A DNA stretch of 64,000 nucleotides, taken from assembly GCF_901472495.1 (NCBI RefSeq), contig NZ_LR590469.1, forward strand, positions 1,116,001 through 1,180,000. Direction: 5' to 3'. Shown piece after piece: positions 26,834 through 35,918 of the stretch. The translations under genes were made by a program, and so were the position numbers. Within the stretch, counting starts at the first letter, position 1; every line of letters begins with the position of its first letter. The notes beneath the pieces were generated by a model. It saw only the letters and a list, made by a program, of their open reading frames with translations. It did no database searches and was not told where the DNA came from. The stretch is from Yersinia enterocolitica subsp. enterocolitica. GTDB taxonomy: Bacteria > Pseudomonadota > Gammaproteobacteria > Enterobacterales > Enterobacteriaceae.

Positions 26834-26972
26834 TGATTGAATCTGAGTAAATCACGTCGTAGGCGTGTTAGTGAACACCAGAGAAATGACTAAGGCAGCG
26901 AATCGTTTTTTGCAAGGAACTGCAATATTGTTCTGTTATCTTTCCTATACATTATTATAGGAGCAACATTTA

Positions 26973-28037
26973 ATGACGCCACCCAAAATTAGTTTGAGTC
27001 TAAAAGATAGAATTTCTTTTTATCAAAAATTGGCACAAGGCGGTAATGATAAACAGAAGAATGGACCTGAGAGATTATCCCTTGTCAGGATTACTCAATC
27101 ACCTGTAAAACGTGAATTATCTCCCTTGCAGGGACAACGCCCCCCAGTTGAGGAACGTTCCTCATCCCTCTCACATATTCCAAGGCCTCAAAAACTGTCC
27201 TTGCAGCTACCTAAGAAGACAGATATACAACAGCAGAATACTTCAAATACACAGGCAGGGCCTCGGGTATTCCCTAAAGATCTGTTCCAGCAACTGAAAG
27301 AAAAACTGAGCGCGGTTGAAAATAATACCGCTGATGTGACCAATGGCGGCCCCCATAAGGGGCTATCTGCTATTCAACAGGAAATAGTTCAGGCGAAAGA
27401 AGAATACATACTTGGGGAGTCTAAGCGAGTAATAGCAGAAGAAAAAGAGGATGCCAGAGTTGCCGAGGCGCTGGCAAATGAGTCGGCAAATGAGTTGGCA
27501 CAGCAGACTAGAAATAAAACTAGAACTGAGGCTGAGCAGTTTAAAGTTAAACTCCAATTTGATGCAAACGGCGTTCCGACTTCCGCTCCTTCTATGCCAG
27601 CACCTTCACTTTTGACTTCATCTCGGAGTGTTGAATTGAAACCGCAGGTTAAAAGCGAGCAGCAGACTAACACCTCACTGGAGCAACGCACTAAGCACCT
27701 GATGCAGGAACTGAAAGCAAAATTAGCCAAGATTCAAGATAAAAACGATGATGTCTCTAATCGCAGCTCCAATCGCAGCTCCGATAATAAGCAACAGAAA
27801 GTTCGAGATGAGATAGCTAAGGCGAGAGAAACATATAAAAATCAGGAGCCTGACCGAGTAATAGCAGAAGAAAAAGAGGATGCCAGAGTTGCCGAGGCGC
27901 TGGCAAATAAGTTGGCAAATGAGTTGGCGCAGCAGACTGAAAATAAAACCAGAACTGAGACTGAGCAGTTTAAAGTTGGTCTCAAATTTGATTCGAACGG
28001 CGTTCCAACTTCTGCGCCCCCTCTTCCATCATTTTAA
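26973..28037 (+). CDS. Unrecognised 354-residue hydrophilic protein with internal duplication
   Basis: I do not recognise this protein. It has no signal peptide or membrane segment. The N-terminus (MTPPKISLSLKDRISFYQKL) is followed by a Gln/Pro/Ser-rich linker. There are two copies of a 143-residue-spaced module (about 100-208 and 243-354). Each has an amphipathic helix (LFQQLKEKLSAVE, LMQELKAKLAKIQ), a charged segment RVIAEEKEDARVAEALAN identical in both, and an ending FDxNGVPTSAPxxP. Its codon use and AT content are higher than in nth. GGAG is about ten bases ahead of the ATG. It stands alone, convergent to yaxB. A role with or beside the YaxAB toxin, or as a secreted protein, is only suggested by position. 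Confidence 0.75.
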   Translation: MTPPKISLSLKDRISFYQKLAQGGNDKQKNGPERLSLVRITQSPVKRELSPLQGQRPPVEERSSSLSHIPRPQKLSLQLPKKTDIQQQNTSNTQAGPRVFPKDLFQQLKEKLSAVENNTADVTNGGPHKGLSAIQQEIVQAKEEYILGESKRVIAEEKEDARVAEALANESANELAQQTRNKTRTEAEQFKVKLQFDANGVPTSAPSMPAPSLLTSSRSVELKPQVKSEQQTNTSLEQRTKHLMQELKAKLAKIQDKNDDVSNRSSNRSSDNKQQKVRDEIAKARETYKNQEPDRVIAEEKEDARVAEALANKLANELAQQTENKTRTETEQFKVGLKFDSNGVPTSAPPLPSF

Positions 28038-28050
28038 AGCCCGCATTGGC

Positions 28051-28122
28051 GGCGTTAGGAGTGTGAAAAATTATGTGTCATTCCAGTAAAATACCATCAA
28101 AGGGAATGACACACCGCCTAAC
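28051..28122. terminator. Nested inverted repeats after the repeat-protein gene
   Basis: TGTGTCATTCC (28074-28084) pairs perfectly with GGAATGACACA (28103-28113). An outer GTTAGG (28054-28059) pairs with CCTAAC (28117-28122), with TCTTCTATTTT after it. This is a plausible strong hairpin terminator for the rightward gene. Confidence 0.5.
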
Positions 28123-28157
28123 TCTTCTATTTTGACAAAGCGCTTAGCGCAACGCCA

Positions 28158-28180
28158 TTCAGGTCAGGTACTGACCTGAA
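28158..28180. terminator. Perfect 10-bp hairpin at the yaxB 3' side
   Basis: TTCAGGTCAG, loop GTA, CTGACCTGAA. It lies 24 bases beyond the yaxB stop in the convergent gap. It has no T-tract on the yaxB side, so it may stop transcription only weakly or act at the RNA level. Confidence 0.45.
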
Positions 28181-28203
28181 AAGAAGTATCTAAACGCCAC
28201 AAG

Positions 28204-29238
28204 TCAAATCAGCTGTTTGATTAATGACTCTAAATAGATCTGCTGTTTTATTAGTGGCTTCGATAGCTCAACTTCATTCAGTGAAGTACCTTGTAGAGCT
28301 GTTATCTCATGAATAAAAATATGCCATGCACGGCTAAGTTTTTCGGCCTCAACAACAACAGCACTTTTCTCCTGATCAATTTTAATAACCGCGTTAACAC
28401 CGGCAATTAACTTCTCTGATTGCTCTAATTGGCGATTGAGTTCGGTTAAACGGGTGGAGGCGGTATCTATTTGGTTATCCAGCTTTTTCCGAGCGTCAGT
28501 TAAATCTATATACTTTAAACCCTCGGAAAACTGCCCCAATAATTTTTTGGTGATTTCTAATGACTGTTTAAGCAATTCTATTTCAGGTTTAGCCAGATCT
28601 AATTCACTTAAATTTTCGCCCGTCGGGATAAGATCTTTGAATGCATCGACCAGATTATGCTCGCGAATAACATCCAAGGCTTCTATTATCTTATCTCTTT
28701 TTTTCTCAATCTCTTTTCTTTCCAGTTCTTTGGTAGCGATATCTTCTGTCAGTTGTTTTTGACGTAATTGTTCTGCTTGCAAGACTTTGTCGGTTCCTTC
28801 AATAATCACTACGTTATGCAGATCAGAGGAAGACTTATCTAATAACTCAGTTTTTTCGATAAACAACTGCTTTAGTTGAGTAATGTCATTAGCCAGATTT
28901 TTAATAATATTAATGCGCTCTTTACGCATTTCAGATTTACTTTCTTCATCAATATCTTGACTAATCAGTGCCTCATCGATTTCTTCCAGAGTGGTAAAAT
29001 AGGTGAGAGCCAGAGTATTTTCCAATTTAACCTGTAAACTTGACAATGACTCTCGCACAATAACATCCAACCTTTGTGAATATAAACTGACTCGTAGTGC
29101 TTTTTCCTGTAGTACTTCAACGCCTGTCGTTTTAAACTGGGCGAGATGAGATATATTTTTAACGCCTTGGCTAAAAATTTTGAAATTAATGTCTGGGTAA
29201 CTCAGACCACTGTGTGGAAATGTGCTTATTTCGGCCAT
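28204..29238 (-). CDS. yaxB: Pore-forming toxin subunit YaxB (XaxB family)
   Basis: 344 residues, the known size of YaxB. It is almost wholly alpha-helical with long coiled-coil heptads (SDLHNVVIIEGTDKVLQAEQ, LRQKQLTEDIATKELERKEIEKK, TRLTELNRQLEQSEKLIAGVN). It has no signal peptide, as usual for this family. YaxB is the partner of YaxA in a binary alpha-pore-forming toxin of the ClyA-like superfamily, related to Xenorhabdus XaxAB. I chose MAEISTFPHSG at 29238, with GAGG nine bases upstream, over a start at 29253. It follows yaxA by 43 bp in the same operon. Recognition is from memory of the family. Confidence 0.9.
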   Translation of the reverse strand: MAEISTFPHSGLSYPDINFKIFSQGVKNISHLAQFKTTGVEVLQEKALRVSLYSQRLDVIVRESLSSLQVKLENTLALTYFTTLEEIDEALISQDIDEESKSEMRKERINIIKNLANDITQLKQLFIEKTELLDKSSSDLHNVVIIEGTDKVLQAEQLRQKQLTEDIATKELERKEIEKKRDKIIEALDVIREHNLVDAFKDLIPTGENLSELDLAKPEIELLKQSLEITKKLLGQFSEGLKYIDLTDARKKLDNQIDTASTRLTELNRQLEQSEKLIAGVNAVIKIDQEKSAVVVEAEKLSRAWHIFIHEITALQGTSLNEVELSKPLIKQQIYLESLIKQLI

Positions 29239-29281
29239 AGTGATAATCCTCATAATGAATAATTAAATACGGTAATATTGA

Positions 29282-30517
29282 TTAGCCATACACTTTTTTG
29301 TATTCTTTTATTGCCTCATCAAATATATCCACCAACTGGCGGGCAGAATCTCCGACACTTTGCCATGGAGTTATAACCTGCTGGAATTTATTAACAAAAC
29401 TAGTCAGGCGCAACGCATTGTTAATCATCGCAAACTGTATCTGAGATTCAGTAATTTGGTTGAGAACAGATAGCCACATAAAATCCAAATGATTAAGCGC
29501 CGATTCGGCATCAACCATTCGAATGCCAATATCACTGAATGACAGAGAAAGTGCCTCTAACGCAGTTTGTAATGCTCTTTGCGAGCTAACTTTGCTTTCT
29601 AATTCAGCAACCTCAGAGATTAATGCGTTTTTTTCTTTTCTGGCGTTTTCAGCTTTAGCACCAAAGATCCCACCAGTAATAGCCATCGCTATTATACCGC
29701 CTATGGCCCCAGTAAAAGACAACCCGACAAACTTATCGTAATCTTTCTTTAGTTGCTCAATTCTCTGTCTCTTCTCTTTTATTTTTTCGTCTAATTCCTT
29801 TATTGATTTCCTCATATTGCTTTTTTCCATCAGGTCGTATTTTGTTTTGACCTGTGGTTCCAACCCATTGACTTTATCTCCCGAAGATAACTCACCGCCG
29901 GTCAGGGTGATTCTATAATCGGATACTTTTTTCCTGACATTCTCAGTTGTTGTTTGATGCCTGTTGATATCCCCTTTCATGTCATCAAGAATATCTTTTA
30001 ATGCTGAGGCTACCTCATGATCAGCAGATTCATAAGTGATATTCTCTAACTGCTTATCTGTAATGTCACCCAATAGGGTTTTGACACGAAGGGTTATTGG
30101 CATTTGATTTATCAGATTAATAATTTCATTGCCGGTACTGATGATGTTTTTTGCTGCTATATCCAAATCCAAACTTTGTTGTAATACGGCCTGCTCCACA
30201 TCATTCCAATTTAAGGCATGATTATGAATTTCATCAAATAATAATTTAATATCTTTCGGTTCAAGACCAGCGACATCTATTTTTTTATATCCAAGGTAAG
30301 CCTCTACTTCATCCTGTCGGGTTGGTAATGAAAGCCCCTTTCTGACATAAAGTTTAAGGTTAATTAAATCCTCTTTAGTAAAAATCCCGCCGGAACGCGC
30401 AACACTGGTTTGCTCCCCGGTGATAAAATCCAGAACAACTTTAGGTAACTCATTAAGTTGTATTGTACTTTCAGCACTAGCCAAGACATTATCAATAGCC
30501 AATTGTGTTTGTGTCAT
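29282..30517 (-). CDS. yaxA: Pore-forming toxin subunit YaxA (XaxA family)
   Basis: 411 residues. It is mainly helical, with a long coiled coil (SIKELDEKIKEKRQRIEQLK) leading into a hydrophobic hairpin (VGLSFTGAIGGIIAMAITGGI), the part that inserts in the target membrane in this family, and then a second coiled coil (NARKEKNALISEVAELESKV). No signal peptide. YaxA binds membranes first and recruits YaxB to build a large cytolytic pore active on mammalian cells. GAGGATAATACA precedes the ATG. In Y. enterocolitica yaxAB is reported to depend on the regulator RovA, which fits the long AT-rich upstream region here. Confidence 0.92.
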   Translation of the reverse strand: MTQTQLAIDNVLASAESTIQLNELPKVVLDFITGEQTSVARSGGIFTKEDLINLKLYVRKGLSLPTRQDEVEAYLGYKKIDVAGLEPKDIKLLFDEIHNHALNWNDVEQAVLQQSLDLDIAAKNIISTGNEIINLINQMPITLRVKTLLGDITDKQLENITYESADHEVASALKDILDDMKGDINRHQTTTENVRKKVSDYRITLTGGELSSGDKVNGLEPQVKTKYDLMEKSNMRKSIKELDEKIKEKRQRIEQLKKDYDKFVGLSFTGAIGGIIAMAITGGIFGAKAENARKEKNALISEVAELESKVSSQRALQTALEALSLSFSDIGIRMVDAESALNHLDFMWLSVLNQITESQIQFAMINNALRLTSFVNKFQQVITPWQSVGDSARQLVDIFDEAIKEYKKVYG

Positions 30518-31052
30518 TGTATTATCCTCATCTGGATGATTATGGATGCAGACCCGTAAAGGTAGGAAAATAGCTACCTTTATATATCTCAGTTGTGGCG
30601 CTAAACATGACTGGTGTGATTGTTTTTACTTAATAGTTATTATTTGAAATTAATAGTTATTTTTGATTATTTATATTGGCACTTATATTAAACACACTAA
30701 GCTGCCTGCTATTAAATAATAGAGCAGTTAAGTCATTTTGCCATTATTTAAACCAGATAAAATTTAATATCAAGCATGCTAAATTATATTTTTGTTAATT
30801 GTAAAATCATTTATTAATATAATTATTAAATAATTTTATTTCATAAATATAAGATACAGCCATTAACTCACCAGATGTACATCAACGGATTTGATCAGCA
30901 ACATATCGAGTGATAAGCCCGCTCTATGCCGCGATTGCGGTATTCGATTAGACGCTAGTGCCCCGCCCCACTAGACTTGTGACAAAATAGACTCAAACAG
31001 TTAATCATTTTGTTACCTGCTTGAAACAAAAAAACACCTGCGGCGTATTATC
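30518..31052. other. AT-rich regulatory gap upstream of yaxA and of the oxidoreductase
   Basis: 535 bp. The stretch 30620-30860 is very AT-rich with repeated TTAATAGTTATT and TTATTAAATAAT motifs, the type of sequence bound by H-NS and countered by RovA/SlyA-type regulators. The remainder toward 31052 is more balanced and should hold the promoter of the rightward gene. No gene is seen. Regulator assignment is inference. Confidence 0.4.
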
Positions 31053-33374
31053 ATGAAATTTAAATCAGCCATAAAACCCTATACCGGCGCTGCTGGTGGC
31101 TGGGGATCTCTTGAAGCCACCACGCGCTTTGTGTTGGACAGCAAGCAAGCATTGAAGAATATTCGTAACTTGTTGCGCGTCAACCAAGTCAAAGGTTTTG
31201 ACTGCCCGGGCTGTGCCTGGGGAGATGACAACCACAGCACTTTCAGTTTTTGTGAGAATGGGGCCAAAGCGGTCAGTTGGGAAGCTACCCGCAAGGCGGT
31301 GGAACCGGAGTTTTTTGCGGAACACAGCCTGACGACTCTGCACCAACAAAGTGACTATTTCCTTGAATATCAAGGGCGAATCACCCATCCCATGCGCTAT
31401 AACCCACAGACTGACCGTTATCAGCCGATTAGTTGGGAAAGTGCTCTTGAATTAATTGCTAAGCACATTAATGGGCTGGATAACCCAAATCAGCTGGAGC
31501 TATATACTTCAGGCCGAGCCAGTAATGAAGCCTCCTACCTTTATCAGCTTTTCGGCCGTATGTTGGGAACAAATAATTTTCCAGATTGCTCAAATATGTG
31601 CCATGAAGCCAGTGGTACCGGCCTGAAACAGAGTATTGGGGTCGGTAAAGGTACCATTCGTATGCAGGATTTCGAGCTGGCTGATGCCATTTTTGTCTTC
31701 GGGCAAAACCCAGGTACCAATCATCCGAGAATGTTGCACAGCTTACGTCATGCCAAAGATCGCGGCGCACGGATTGTCAGCTTCAATACCTTACGTGAGC
31801 GTGGATTGGAACGCTTTGCTGACCCACAAAACCCGATTGAAATGTTGACACCTAAATCATCCCCCATCAGCTCTGCCTATTTTCAACCTAATCTTGGCGG
31901 TGATATGGCCGCGGTTCGCGGTATGGTGAAAGCTTTGCTGGCAACCCATCACCAGCAACTGGCACAAGGGCTGCCCGGTTTATTGGATGAAGCGTTTATT
32001 GCCGCGCATACTCAAGGAATAGATGATTATCTGGCGGCGGTTGATAATACGTCATGGGCGCAGATTACCCAGCAATCAGGCTTAACCGAGGCGCAAATAC
32101 GCCATGCAGCAGATATTTATCAGCATGCAGAGCGCGTTATCCTGACCTGGGCAATGGGTATCACGCAGCATAAACATTCAGTGATAACAGTTAGGGAACT
32201 TACTAACCTGCAACTGTTATTTGGCCAGTTAGGCAAACCTGGGGCGGGTTTATGCCCGGTTCGAGGTCACAGTAATGTGCAAGGCAATCGCACTATGGGG
32301 ATAGATGAGAAACCCTCTGCCGCCATGTTAACGCGTTTAGGCCAGCATTTTGGTTTTACTCCGCCTCAAGCCGCCGGACATAATACCGTGGAAGCGCTTG
32401 AAGCCATGCTGCGCGGCGAAGTCAAAGTGTTGATTGCCCTTGGTGGCAATCTGGCAGCTGCGGCTCCCGATACCGAGCGTACCGCGCAAGCACTGCGCCG
32501 CTGTGATCTCACGGTACATATCAGCACCAAACTCAATCGTAGCCACCTGATAACCGGTGCTGAAGCCTTGATTCTTCCGACGCTGGGCCGTACTGAACGT
32601 GATATGCAAGCTACAGGCTCACAATTTATTACCGTAGAAGATTCATTTAGCATGGTGCACGCCTCTGAAGGTGTGGGGAAACCGCTGGCGGAAACTCAGC
32701 ACTCAGAAACAGCCATTGTCTGCGGCATTGCCAATGCTGTTTTTGCTCAGCAGCCCGCCGAGGGAAGAGCGCTGGATTGGCTGGCATTAGCCGATGATTA
32801 CAACTTGATTCGTGACCATATTGGCGCAACCACTCCCGGTTTTGATGACTTTAACGCCCGCTGCGAGCAACCCGGTGGTTTCTATCTGGGCAGTGCCGCC
32901 GCCGCAATGCAATTTGCCACCCCCAGTGGTAAAGCCGAATTTTGTGCATCAATGCTCCCTGATAGCTTATTTCCGCAGATTGCCGGTGAACAGGCCCCTT
33001 TTGTGCTGCAAACTTTACGTTCACACGATCAATATAACACCACTATTTATGGCCTTGATGACCGCTATCGCGGGGTGTATGGTCAACGGGAAGTGCTGTT
33101 TATTAACCCGCAAGATTTGACTGAACTGGCATTAGAAGAAGGTGATTTAGTTGAAATTGAAACGCTGTGGAATGACGGAATTACGCGAAAAGTCAGTGGT
33201 TTCAAACTGGTGAGCTACGATATCCCCCGTGGAAATCTGGCTGCTTATTACCCTGAAACTAACCCACTGGTGCCGTTATCCAGTTTTGGTGATGAAACCC
33301 ACACGCCAACCTCAAAATCCGTGCCAGTGACGGTGCGGCGCTGGCAACAACCACAAACATTGCGTATTGCTTGA
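31053..33374 (+). CDS. Molybdopterin oxidoreductase, FdhF/YdeP family
   Basis: 773 residues, like E. coli YdeP (759). N-terminal YTGAAGGWGSLEATTR and FDCPGCAWGDDNHSTFSFCENGAKAVSWE are specific to this branch. The molybdopterin domain includes LYTSGRASNEASYLYQLFGR, NNFPDCSNMCHEASGTGL and GQNPGTNHPRMLHSLRHAKD. The C-terminal dinucleotide-binding domain includes RSHDQYNTTIYGLDDRYRGV. The pattern of cysteines is not that of a normal 4Fe-4S formate dehydrogenase. E. coli YdeP is linked to acid resistance; the reaction is unknown. There is no clear ribosome site. It is monocistronic, with rnb following after about 190 bp. Confidence 0.85.
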   Translation: MKFKSAIKPYTGAAGGWGSLEATTRFVLDSKQALKNIRNLLRVNQVKGFDCPGCAWGDDNHSTFSFCENGAKAVSWEATRKAVEPEFFAEHSLTTLHQQSDYFLEYQGRITHPMRYNPQTDRYQPISWESALELIAKHINGLDNPNQLELYTSGRASNEASYLYQLFGRMLGTNNFPDCSNMCHEASGTGLKQSIGVGKGTIRMQDFELADAIFVFGQNPGTNHPRMLHSLRHAKDRGARIVSFNTLRERGLERFADPQNPIEMLTPKSSPISSAYFQPNLGGDMAAVRGMVKALLATHHQQLAQGLPGLLDEAFIAAHTQGIDDYLAAVDNTSWAQITQQSGLTEAQIRHAADIYQHAERVILTWAMGITQHKHSVITVRELTNLQLLFGQLGKPGAGLCPVRGHSNVQGNRTMGIDEKPSAAMLTRLGQHFGFTPPQAAGHNTVEALEAMLRGEVKVLIALGGNLAAAAPDTERTAQALRRCDLTVHISTKLNRSHLITGAEALILPTLGRTERDMQATGSQFITVEDSFSMVHASEGVGKPLAETQHSETAIVCGIANAVFAQQPAEGRALDWLALADDYNLIRDHIGATTPGFDDFNARCEQPGGFYLGSAAAAMQFATPSGKAEFCASMLPDSLFPQIAGEQAPFVLQTLRSHDQYNTTIYGLDDRYRGVYGQREVLFINPQDLTELALEEGDLVEIETLWNDGITRKVSGFKLVSYDIPRGNLAAYYPETNPLVPLSSFGDETHTPTSKSVPVTVRRWQQPQTLRIA

Positions 33375-33568
33375 ATATCGTCAAAAAGCTGGCCCTGTTT
33401 CGTCGGGGCCGATCATTCTGGATGATAGCTGACAAAAGACACCAGACATGCCCCTGTCTTTAATAGGGAATTCCTCTGCCAAATGATATGCCGCTTGCCC
33501 GATGGGGCTGATTCGCGTAAAACTGTCAGCCGGATTAACCCCACTCACTACACCATTCACTGGACGAT

Positions 33569-35503
33569 ATGTTTCAAGATAACCCGCTGCTGGCGCAGCT
33601 AAAACAGCAACTTCACACTCAGACTCCACGCGTCGAAGGCGTGGTTAAAGGTACTGAGAAAGGCTTTGGCTTTCTTGAGGTAGACGGGCAGAAAAGTTAC
33701 TTTATTCCGCCGCCACAGATGAAAAAAGTCATGCATGGCGATCGTATTATTGCCACTCTTCACACCGATAAAGATCGTGAAATTGCTGAGCCGGAAACCC
33801 TGGTTGAGCCATTTTTATCCCGCTTTGTTGGCCGTGTGCAACGAAAAGATGACCGCCTGTCTATCGTTCCTGACCATCCTCTGCTGCGTGATGCCATTCA
33901 ATGTCGTCCAGTGCGTGAACTGACTCACGATTTCCAGAGCGGTGATTGGGCGGTGGCCGAGATGCGCCGCCATCCATTAAAAGGCGATCGTGGCTTTAAT
34001 GCCGATCTGACTGCTTTTATTACTGATGGTGAAGATCACTTCGTGCCTTGGTGGGTCACCCTGGCGCGCCATAATCTGGAGCGTGAAGCGCCAGTCATGG
34101 TTGAATCAGCGTTGCATGATGCCAACCTGCAACGGGAAGATTTGACTGCGCTTAATTTTGTCACTATCGACAGTGCCAGCACGGAAGATATGGATGATGC
34201 TTTGCAGGTGCAAGACAACGGTGACGGCTCGCTGTTGTTGACCATTGCTATTGCTGACCCTACTGCTTATGTCGATGAAAACAGTGAGTTGGACTTAATT
34301 GCCCGTAAACGTGCATTTACCAACTATCTGCCGGGCTTTAACATCCCGATGCTACCACGTGATTTATCCGATAATCTTTGCTCACTGCGACCGAATGAAC
34401 GCCGCCCGGTATTGGTGTGCCGCGTCACTATTGCTGCTGATGGCACGCTCGGTGAAGACATTCACTTCTCAGCCGCCTGGGTTGAGTCGAAAGCCAAACT
34501 GGTTTATGACGACGTCTCTGATTGGTTAGAAGGCAGTGGTGACTGGCAGCCACAAAATGCTGATATCGCTGAACAAATCACATTATTAAAACGTGTTTGC
34601 GAAGCGCGCAGCCATTGGCGTGAACAGCATGCATTGGTGTTTAAAGACCGGCCTGACTACCGCTTCTTGTTGGGCGAAAAAGGCGAAGTGCTGGATATCA
34701 TTGTTGAACACCGCCGCATTGCTAACCGTATTGTTGAAGAGTGCATGATTGCCGCTAACGTCTGTGCCGCTATTGCGCTGCGTGATAATCTTGGTTTTGG
34801 CATCTATAACGTGCATACCGGTTTTGATCCCGCGCTGGTTGAGCAAGCCGCTAATGTGTTGCAGGCCAATGGGGTGGAAGCCGATCCGCAAGCACTGCTG
34901 ACCTTACCTGGTTTCTGTGAATTGCGCCGTCATCTTGATGCCTTACCGACCCAGTTCCTTGATAGTCGCATCCGCCGCTTCCAGACATTCGCTGAAATCA
35001 GCACCGTTCCCGGCCCACACTTCGGTTTAGGGCTTGAAGCTTACGCCACCTGGACCTCGCCAATTCGTAAATACGGCGATATGGTCAACCATCGTCTGCT
35101 GAAAGCCATTATTACGGGTCAGCAAGCGGAAAAACCACAGGACGAAATCACGGTTCAATTGGCCGAACGCCGCCGTTTGAATCGCATGGCTGAACGTGAT
35201 GTCGGTGATTGGTTGTATGCCCGTTACCTACAACCGATGGCAGGCACAGATACGCGCTTCCCGGCGGAAATTATTGATGTCACTCGCGGTGGCCTACGGG
35301 TGCGCTTACTGGATAACGGCGCAGTCGCCTTTATTCCCGCGCCCTTTATTCATGCGGTGCGTGATGAAATGGTGTGCAGCCAGGAAACCGGCACCGTGCA
35401 AATCAAAGGTGAAACGGTTTACAGCCAGAGCGACAAAATTGAAGTGCGCATTGCCGAAGTACGGATGGAAACGCGCAACGTGGTGGCCCGTCCAGTGGTT
35501 TGA
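33569..35503 (+). CDS. rnb: Exoribonuclease II
   Basis: 644 residues. 3'-to-5' hydrolytic RNase. Two cold-shock domains at the N-terminus (GVVKGTEKGFGFLEVDGQKS) are followed by the RNB catalytic domain, whose metal-binding aspartates are in DSASTEDMDDALQ (about 201-210), with IAIADPTAYVDENSELD and FGLGLEAYATWTSPIRKYGD. A C-terminal S1 domain (DVTRGGLRVRLLDNGAVAFI) ends the protein. Length and catalytic residues match E. coli RNase II. Confidence 0.97.
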   Translation: MFQDNPLLAQLKQQLHTQTPRVEGVVKGTEKGFGFLEVDGQKSYFIPPPQMKKVMHGDRIIATLHTDKDREIAEPETLVEPFLSRFVGRVQRKDDRLSIVPDHPLLRDAIQCRPVRELTHDFQSGDWAVAEMRRHPLKGDRGFNADLTAFITDGEDHFVPWWVTLARHNLEREAPVMVESALHDANLQREDLTALNFVTIDSASTEDMDDALQVQDNGDGSLLLTIAIADPTAYVDENSELDLIARKRAFTNYLPGFNIPMLPRDLSDNLCSLRPNERRPVLVCRVTIAADGTLGEDIHFSAAWVESKAKLVYDDVSDWLEGSGDWQPQNADIAEQITLLKRVCEARSHWREQHALVFKDRPDYRFLLGEKGEVLDIIVEHRRIANRIVEECMIAANVCAAIALRDNLGFGIYNVHTGFDPALVEQAANVLQANGVEADPQALLTLPGFCELRRHLDALPTQFLDSRIRRFQTFAEISTVPGPHFGLGLEAYATWTSPIRKYGDMVNHRLLKAIITGQQAEKPQDEITVQLAERRRLNRMAERDVGDWLYARYLQPMAGTDTRFPAEIIDVTRGGLRVRLLDNGAVAFIPAPFIHAVRDEMVCSQETGTVQIKGETVYSQSDKIEVRIAEVRMETRNVVARPVV

Positions 35504-35528
35504 TGTTCAGAATCAATATATTGTTAAT

Positions 35529-35654
35529 TATACCCTCAATAATTTGAGTTGCAGGAAGACGGCAACGGAATGACCCCAAGGCGTTGAGATAACTCAATGA
35601 CTTAGGTAAGTGATGGCAGCCAACGCACATGCAGCTTGCAGTATGAAGGGTAAA
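35529..35654. repeat. ERIC element after rnb
   Basis: The termini are TATACCC and GGGTAAA. It contains GAGTTGCAGGAAGACGGCAA and GCAGCCAACGCACATGCAGC. It is about 126 bp, near canonical length. It sits between the rnb stop and the rnb terminator, so it is part of the rnb 3' untranslated RNA. Confidence 0.85.
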
Positions 35655-35689
35655 GCCGTGGTGATGCACAACATCCCACGGCTTTTTTA
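35653..35689 (+). terminator. Rho-independent terminator of rnb
   Basis: AAGCCGTGG (35653-35661) and CCACGGCTT (35676-35684) form the stem, with extra pairs inside, followed by TTTTTT. Confidence 0.85.
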
Positions 35690-35918
35690 TGCCCCGACCC
35701 CATTATTTTACCCACCACGGTTCCCCGTCGGGTAGCCGTCACAATATGTAAGAAAATGATTCTAATGGTGAGCAAAAAACATTTACCTCATCACAGTTCT
35801 CACTTTCGCTACTTTTCTTTCACATTAAAACTCCTATGTTAACTAACGGTTTGCATCTTTTTTCCCAAACGGGTGCTGATTACCGTTAAATTTCCCCCAT
35901 AACAAGGAGTCGTTACCC

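Noticed and set aside
28158..28180. Perfect palindrome near yaxB considered as a LexA or regulator operator
   Set aside because: It lacks the CTGT-N8-ACAG pattern and lies at the 3' end of yaxB, so a hairpin in RNA is more likely.
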